Below the pieces are notes generated by a model, which saw only the letters and a list, made by a program, of their open reading frames with translations, did not search any database and had not been told where the DNA came from. A DNA stretch of 64,000 nt from contig NZ_CP011114.1 of the NCBI RefSeq assembly GCF_000993825.1, positions 4,092,001 to 4,156,000 on the forward strand. Reading direction: 5' to 3'. Source of the stretch: Paenibacillus durus ATCC 35681. Its GTDB lineage: Bacteria > Bacillota > Bacilli > Paenibacillales > Paenibacillaceae. Within the stretch, counting starts at the first letter, position 1. The number at the start of each line of letters is the position of its first letter. Shown here piece by piece: positions 61,567 through 64,000 of this stretch. A program made the position numbers and the translations under genes.

Positions 61567-62571
61567 ATGACAATGAGATTAACCGACCCTATAGCGATAG
61601 GCGGGTTAAGATTAAAAAACCGGCTCATCATGGCGCCGTTGCAGCAGTACATGGGTACTCCCGAAGGTTTTGCCACGAACCATCATGTCCAATTTTACAG
61701 CCGAAGGGCGAGGCATGTAGCCTTGGTAATGGTGGAATCGACCGCCGTCTCCCCTAATGGCAGACTGTTTCACAACGACATCGGCATTTTTACCGATCAC
61801 CATGTGGAGTCCTTGCGGAAAATAACGGACGCCGTTCATGCGCAGGATACTCCTATCTTCGTCCAGCTGTCGCATGGCGGAAGGAAATCTTCACCCGATG
61901 TAACGAAGCAGTTGGTCGCACCGAGTGCTATTGCTTTCGATGATCATTACGGGACCCCCGAATCGCTGTCTCTTGCCGGCATTGAGAGCGTCATCCAGGA
62001 ATACCGTCTGGCGGCAAAACGGAGCGTACAAGCTGGATTTGATGGAATCGAGATTCATGCGGCGCACGGCTTTCTAATCCATCAATTTATTTCACCTTTG
62101 TCCAACAAGCGAACGGATGCCTATGGCCGCACCCCCGAAAACAGAGCACGAATTTTGAAAGACGTGCTCCTGGCGATTAGAGAAGAAGTGGGGAGGGATT
62201 ATCCGGTTATCGTTCGCGTTTCTGCCACCGATTATAACGAAGCGGGGCTAACCCCTGAGGATTGGGCGCGAATGTTAAAGCCGCTTGAGTCCGAATTGGA
62301 TGCTATCCATGTCTCTACAGGCGGGCTGCTCCCGATACAACCTAGTGATGTATATACTGCCTATCAGCTGCCTCATGCGGCTGCGATCAAACAACATTTC
62401 AATATTCCGGTCATTGCCGTCGGAAAGATTTACACCCGCAGTCTCGCAGACCGTATCCTCGAGGATCGATTAGCTGATATGATCGCCATCGGCCGCCCTA
62501 TCTTGGAGGAACCGGATTATGCGAAACATTTGTTACTGCCTAAGGAGCACGCTAACGACGGTGTATTTTAA
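61567..62571 (+). CDS. Old-yellow-enzyme NADH:flavin oxidoreductase
   Basis: 334 aa FMN TIM barrel. LKNRLIMAPLQQYMGTPEGF; FVQLSHGGRKSSP; GFDGIEIHAAHGFLIHQFIS (HxxH substrate-binding pair); SNKRTDAYGRTPENRARIL; MIAIGRPILEEPDYAKHL (phosphate loop). Reduces activated C=C bonds or takes part in fatty-acid/amine metabolism. Single gene, SD AAAGGAG. Confidence 0.93.
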   Translation: MTMRLTDPIAIGGLRLKNRLIMAPLQQYMGTPEGFATNHHVQFYSRRARHVALVMVESTAVSPNGRLFHNDIGIFTDHHVESLRKITDAVHAQDTPIFVQLSHGGRKSSPDVTKQLVAPSAIAFDDHYGTPESLSLAGIESVIQEYRLAAKRSVQAGFDGIEIHAAHGFLIHQFISPLSNKRTDAYGRTPENRARILKDVLLAIREEVGRDYPVIVRVSATDYNEAGLTPEDWARMLKPLESELDAIHVSTGGLLPIQPSDVYTAYQLPHAAAIKQHFNIPVIAVGKIYTRSLADRILEDRLADMIAIGRPILEEPDYAKHLLLPKEHANDGVF

Positions 62572-62601
62572 TAATTAACTCCGCTTCGCCCGCAACGGCA
62601 G

Positions 62602-62664
62602 CTCCATAACGACGTACAACCAGCCGACCCTTAATAGGATCGGTTGGTTGTACGTTATGGAGCC
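62602..62664. terminator. Long inverted repeat after the flavoprotein gene
   Basis: GCTCCATAACGACGTACAAC .. / GTTGTACGTTATGGAGC, arms about 23 bp with few mismatches, no T-run. It may act as a terminator or mRNA 3' barrier. Confidence 0.6.
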
Positions 62665-62794
62665 AAGGGGGACCCTCCTCCAGACCTCGACGTCTTGTTA
62701 TCGATACGTACTTTAAAGTGCGTACTACCTTAAATATTTTTGCCGCTGTAAACTTATAGAAATAAATTCTATGTACAAAAAAGGAGAAGTGAAA

Positions 62795-63694
62795 ATGAAA
62801 TATACCGGCCCCGTTTACCGTCCGCCTTTTGAAGCAAACTCCCTACTATTACAAGTGACTGTGGGATGCAGCCATAATGAGTGCAGCTTCTGCACCATGT
62901 ATAGCGATGTTCCTTTTCATGTCGAAACGATGGAACAAATTGAACAAGATTTGCGGGAAGCGAGACTAATGTACCCTAGAGTAAACCGTATTTTTTTAGT
63001 CAATGCCGACCCTTTTGCTCTAAGTGCGGACCGCCTGAAATCCATTGCTGTTAAAATCAATGAAATCCTCCCCGAAGTTGAGACTATCGCGATGTATGCC
63101 TCCGTTAATAACATCATAAATAAAACAGATGAAGAGCTTAAAGAATTAAGAGCCTTAAAGATTAATGACCTCAATATTGGCCTGGAATCCGGGATGCCGG
63201 AGGTCGTGGAGCATTTTAACAAAGGCTTTACCGTGGATGATGCGAAAGTGCAGTTACAGCGTTTGACCGATGCCGGAATAGACTTCAGTGTTAATATTAT
63301 CATCGGGGGAGCCGGCAGCGAGCAAACACGTGAAAATGCAATAGCAAACAGCAAACTGCTAAATGAAGTTAAACCGAAGCTGATCTTTATTGCCACTTTG
63401 CACGTGGATCCCGGCAGCCCGCTTGATGAAGAAGTAAATGAAGGGCTTTTTATAGAAAATACCTTGCGCCAAAATATTGAAGAGGAAATTGAAATGTTAA
63501 GCGGACTGGACTTAAATCATACGTATTTCTTTGGTCTCCATACCTCCAATGTAATCCCCGTTCACGGTATGCTGCCAGACAAGAAAGATGAACTGATTGC
63601 GGCACTAAAAGAAGGCTTGGACTCCATCGGGGTCGAATATTTAGACGGTCACCTGAAAAAAGGTGTGGAAGGAGCGGTTTCAATCCCTCGATAA
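62795..63694 (+). CDS. Radical SAM protein (COG1032-type)
   Basis: 299 aa from ATG 62795 (MKYTGPVYRPPFEANSLLLQ), SD AAGGAG; an upstream ATG at 62771 is poorer. Iron-sulfur motif GCSHNECSFCTMY, i.e. CX4CX2C, not the common CX3CX2C but known in this subfamily. SAM-binding motifs follow: DLNIGLESGMPEVVEHFNKG; VNIIIGGAGSEQ. Reaction unknown. Followed after 23 bp by an aminotransferase gene. Confidence 0.9.
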   Translation: MKYTGPVYRPPFEANSLLLQVTVGCSHNECSFCTMYSDVPFHVETMEQIEQDLREARLMYPRVNRIFLVNADPFALSADRLKSIAVKINEILPEVETIAMYASVNNIINKTDEELKELRALKINDLNIGLESGMPEVVEHFNKGFTVDDAKVQLQRLTDAGIDFSVNIIIGGAGSEQTRENAIANSKLLNEVKPKLIFIATLHVDPGSPLDEEVNEGLFIENTLRQNIEEEIEMLSGLDLNHTYFFGLHTSNVIPVHGMLPDKKDELIAALKEGLDSIGVEYLDGHLKKGVEGAVSIPR

Positions 63695-63717
63695 AGGGTG
63701 GCGGAAGGAGATAGTTA

Positions 63718-64000
63718 ATGAAAGAATTATCGTCAAAGATCGCAAACATCGAACCGGCTAAAATCAGAAAAATGTACGATATGGCACAAGGCTTGGACAA
63801 TGTGATTAGTTTTGTCATAGGTGAACCTGAATTTGATACTCCACAGAATATTATAGACGCTGCAAAAAAAGCGATGGATCTCGGGCATACGCATTACACT
63901 CCCAATTCCGGTATTCTTCCTCTGCGTGAAGCGGTAAGCGCACATTTCAGAGATTTTGATAAAGTCAGTTACAATCCGCTTGATGAAATAATGATTACCG
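63718..64000 (+). CDS. Class I aminotransferase, 5' part (cut by window end)
   Basis: ATG at 63718 with SD GGAAGGAG. Reads MKELSSKIANIEPAKIRKMY, then VISFVIGEPEFDTPQNIIDAAKKAM and THYTPNSGILPLREAV, the N-terminal substrate-binding part of AspAT/PatA-type enzymes. The PLP lysine lies beyond the window. Same operon as the radical SAM gene. Confidence 0.9.
   Translation, partial: MKELSSKIANIEPAKIRKMYDMAQGLDNVISFVIGEPEFDTPQNIIDAAKKAMDLGHTHYTPNSGILPLREAVSAHFRDFDKVSYNPLDEIMIT

Overview
The window looks like chromosomal DNA of a spore-forming, Gram-positive Paenibacillus-type bacterium (inference). The support is three SLH domains on an exported protein, a YesM/YesN-type two-component pair, a secreted GH31 glucosidase, LysM proteins, strong AGGAGG-type ribosome binding sites, GTG/TTG starts, and a receptor/peptide pair resembling those described in Paenibacillus. 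No rRNA, tRNA or CRISPR array was seen.

Layout. 1-9.2 kb: an SLH surface protein and a 2037-aa Rhs/YD-repeat polymorphic toxin form one minus-strand operon. A small candidate immunity gene follows, then an orphan, frameshifted copy of the Rhs core tip at the window edge. The operon leader carries a convincing c-di-GMP-I (GEMM) riboswitch behind a TTGACT-17-TATAAA promoter. 9.3-11 kb: an aldo/keto reductase under a MerR-type 19-bp-spacer operator, with the MerR regulator next door. 11-19 kb: an AraC-type response regulator, a secreted alpha-glucosidase, and a histidine kinase/sugar-binding lipoprotein operon with no permease genes. 19.3-23.4 kb: a multidrug exporter, a SnoaL-like protein and a TetR regulator split by a 1,220-bp IS630-family element with TA duplication; five copies of one operator-like 14-mer lie in these promoters. 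23.4-25.6 kb: arsR-arsB-arsC. 25.8-36.7 kb: a nine-gene operon plus a tenth, regulatory gene (FCD-GntR regulator, amino-acid ABC transporter, nitrilase-type hydrolase, creatinase-like M24, SDR, M20 deacylase, aminotransferase, DapA-like lyase) and a divergent enolase-superfamily epimerase. Two identical 18-bp palindromes lie between them, and two structured direct repeats bracket the unit.

36.8-42.8 kb: a quinone oxidoreductase with an XRE/MmyB regulator, then a three-gene membrane-stress-type operon (XpaC-like, substrate-binding/VWA fusion, TelA). 43.2-47 kb: an AT-rich accessory block with a degenerate tyrosine-recombinase-like gene, an AbiGi/AbiGii phage-defence pair and decayed genes. 47-54.4 kb: a minus-strand cassette with a DcrB/EagR-like protein, two VgrG-like spike proteins (one fused to a C-terminal toxin), a pentapeptide-repeat protein, a conserved unknown, a DUF4280 PAAR-like protein and an immunity candidate. 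No sheath, tube or ATPase genes are present. Divergent from it is an HTH-TPR receptor followed by an overlapping 39-codon exported peptide ending LTHGLGG, a likely quorum-sensing pair. This receptor/peptide plus spike/toxin cassette is the strongest candidate for an undescribed system. 56.3-64 kb: housekeeping and general genes (Dabb protein, GNAT, SelO, LysM/TolB protein, Lrp regulator, old-yellow-enzyme, radical SAM, truncated aminotransferase).

Functional picture: two separate toxin systems are under social or life-style signals (c-di-GMP for Rhs, a peptide for the spike cassette), next to phage defence, metalloid and drug resistance, and a dedicated nitrogen-compound catabolic unit. All functional calls are by reading motifs; no database search was run.
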